Assembly (NCBI RefSeq): GCF_014643635.1
Contig: NZ_BMJV01000005.1
Span: 124,274 to 188,273, forward strand
Direction of reading: 5' to 3'
DNA from: Salipiger pallidus
GTDB taxonomy: Bacteria > Pseudomonadota > Alphaproteobacteria > Rhodobacterales > Rhodobacteraceae
Length of the DNA: 64,000 nt
The notes below the pieces were generated by a model. It was not told the DNA's origin, did not search any database, and was given only the letters and a program-made list of their open reading frames with translations. Numbering within the stretch: the first letter of the stretch is position 1; each line of letters starts with the position of its first letter. The position numbers and the translations under genes are program-made. Shown piece by piece: positions 63,719 through 64,000 of the stretch.

Positions 63719-64000
63719 ATGACCGACCATCTTCTCGTCATTGACATGCAGCCGGGCTTTGGCCATCCCGAAAGCCCGTGGTGCACCCCCGGCTATGCGC
63801 GTGTGGCGGACAACATCGCTCAACTTCTGCCCACGTTTCAGGACCGGGTTCTCTTCACCCGCTTCCTGCCGCCGCTGACGCCCAACGGCGCTTGGGTGCC
63901 CTATTACGAGGCATGGCCCTTTGCGCTCGACCCCGAGCAACGCTGGCTGTGGGAGCTCGACCCGCGGTTCACTGGTGGTACGGTGCAGAGTCATCGCTTT
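63719..64000 (+). CDS. Isochorismatase-family cysteine hydrolase (partial, runs off window)
   Basis: First 94 residues: MTDHLLVIDMQPGFGHPESP, with catalytic D9 in VIDMQ, and the start of the fold up to GGTVQSHRF. The catalytic Lys and Cys would be in or beyond the missing part. The family includes nicotinamidase, N-carbamoylsarcosine amidase and ureidoacrylate hydrolase, so an amide hydrolase for the aglycone of the imported compound is a reasonable idea. GGAGGACCCC precedes the ATG. Same direction as the ABC genes, 137 bases behind them. Confidence 0.75.
   Translation, partial: MTDHLLVIDMQPGFGHPESPWCTPGYARVADNIAQLLPTFQDRVLFTRFLPPLTPNGAWVPYYEAWPFALDPEQRWLWELDPRFTGGTVQSHRF

Overview
The window looks like chromosome of a marine-type alphaproteobacterium of the Rhodobacteraceae/Roseobacter group. 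This is an inference from gene order (yajC-secD-secF-Mth938-ccmABCDG; cobA-DUF2849-cysI-cysH-DUF934-fpr), from the high GC content and from protein style. No rRNA, tRNA, CRISPR array, integrase or transposase was recognised.

Layout. 0-2.6 kb: DctB/DctD-type two-component pair, with a regulator whose AAA+ domain is degenerate. 2.65-4.5 kb: a cytochrome P450 and an Lrp-type regulator. 4.6-9.6 kb: assimilatory sulfate-reduction operon plus ferredoxin-NADP reductase, closed by a strong terminator. 9.7-12.3 kb: a membrane protein, an acidic anchored protein, and infC with an ATA start. 12.6-15.5 kb (minus): XdhC, a DegT aminotransferase and a HAD phosphatase. 15.6-19.5 kb: glmU-glmS-alkD-like. 19.5-29 kb: histone-deacetylase-like hydrolase, AbrB-type membrane protein, Uup-type ABC-F, anmK, tyrS, an acetyltransferase and two cyclophilins. 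29.1-31.5 kb: pgk, ftsB and a small secreted protein, with copies of an intergenic repeat around them. 31.7-39 kb (minus): cytochrome c maturation and Sec translocase genes, with a TSUP transporter between secF and Mth938.

39.3-45.7 kb: an exopolysaccharide locus (GH8 glucanase, HlyD-type protein, cellulose-synthase-like GT2 without a recognisable PilZ domain). It resembles the c-di-GMP-activated BgsBA mixed-linkage beta-glucan system. Next to it lie a predicted outer-membrane protein and a dCache-HAMP receptor with no output domain. 46.2-48.6 kb: carboxy(nor)spermidine synthesis. 48.9-53.2 kb: an arsenic operon (ArsR-ArsC fusion, ArsJ-type GAPDH, ArsJ, Acr3). The acr3 gene carries both a premature stop and a frameshift, so arsenite export from this locus is probably lost while the arsenate route (GAPDH+ArsJ) is intact.

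53.5-64 kb: glutathione transferase, AEC transporter, then a divergent locus around a GntR/HutC regulator. Leftward is diaminopropionate ammonia-lyase. Rightward is an overlapping operon of regulator, ADP-ribosylglycohydrolase-family enzyme, PfkB kinase, a complete PotABCD-like ABC importer and the start of a cysteine hydrolase. This is the best candidate for an undescribed system: uptake, deglycosylation, sugar phosphorylation and amide hydrolysis of an unknown N-glycosylated amine or amide.
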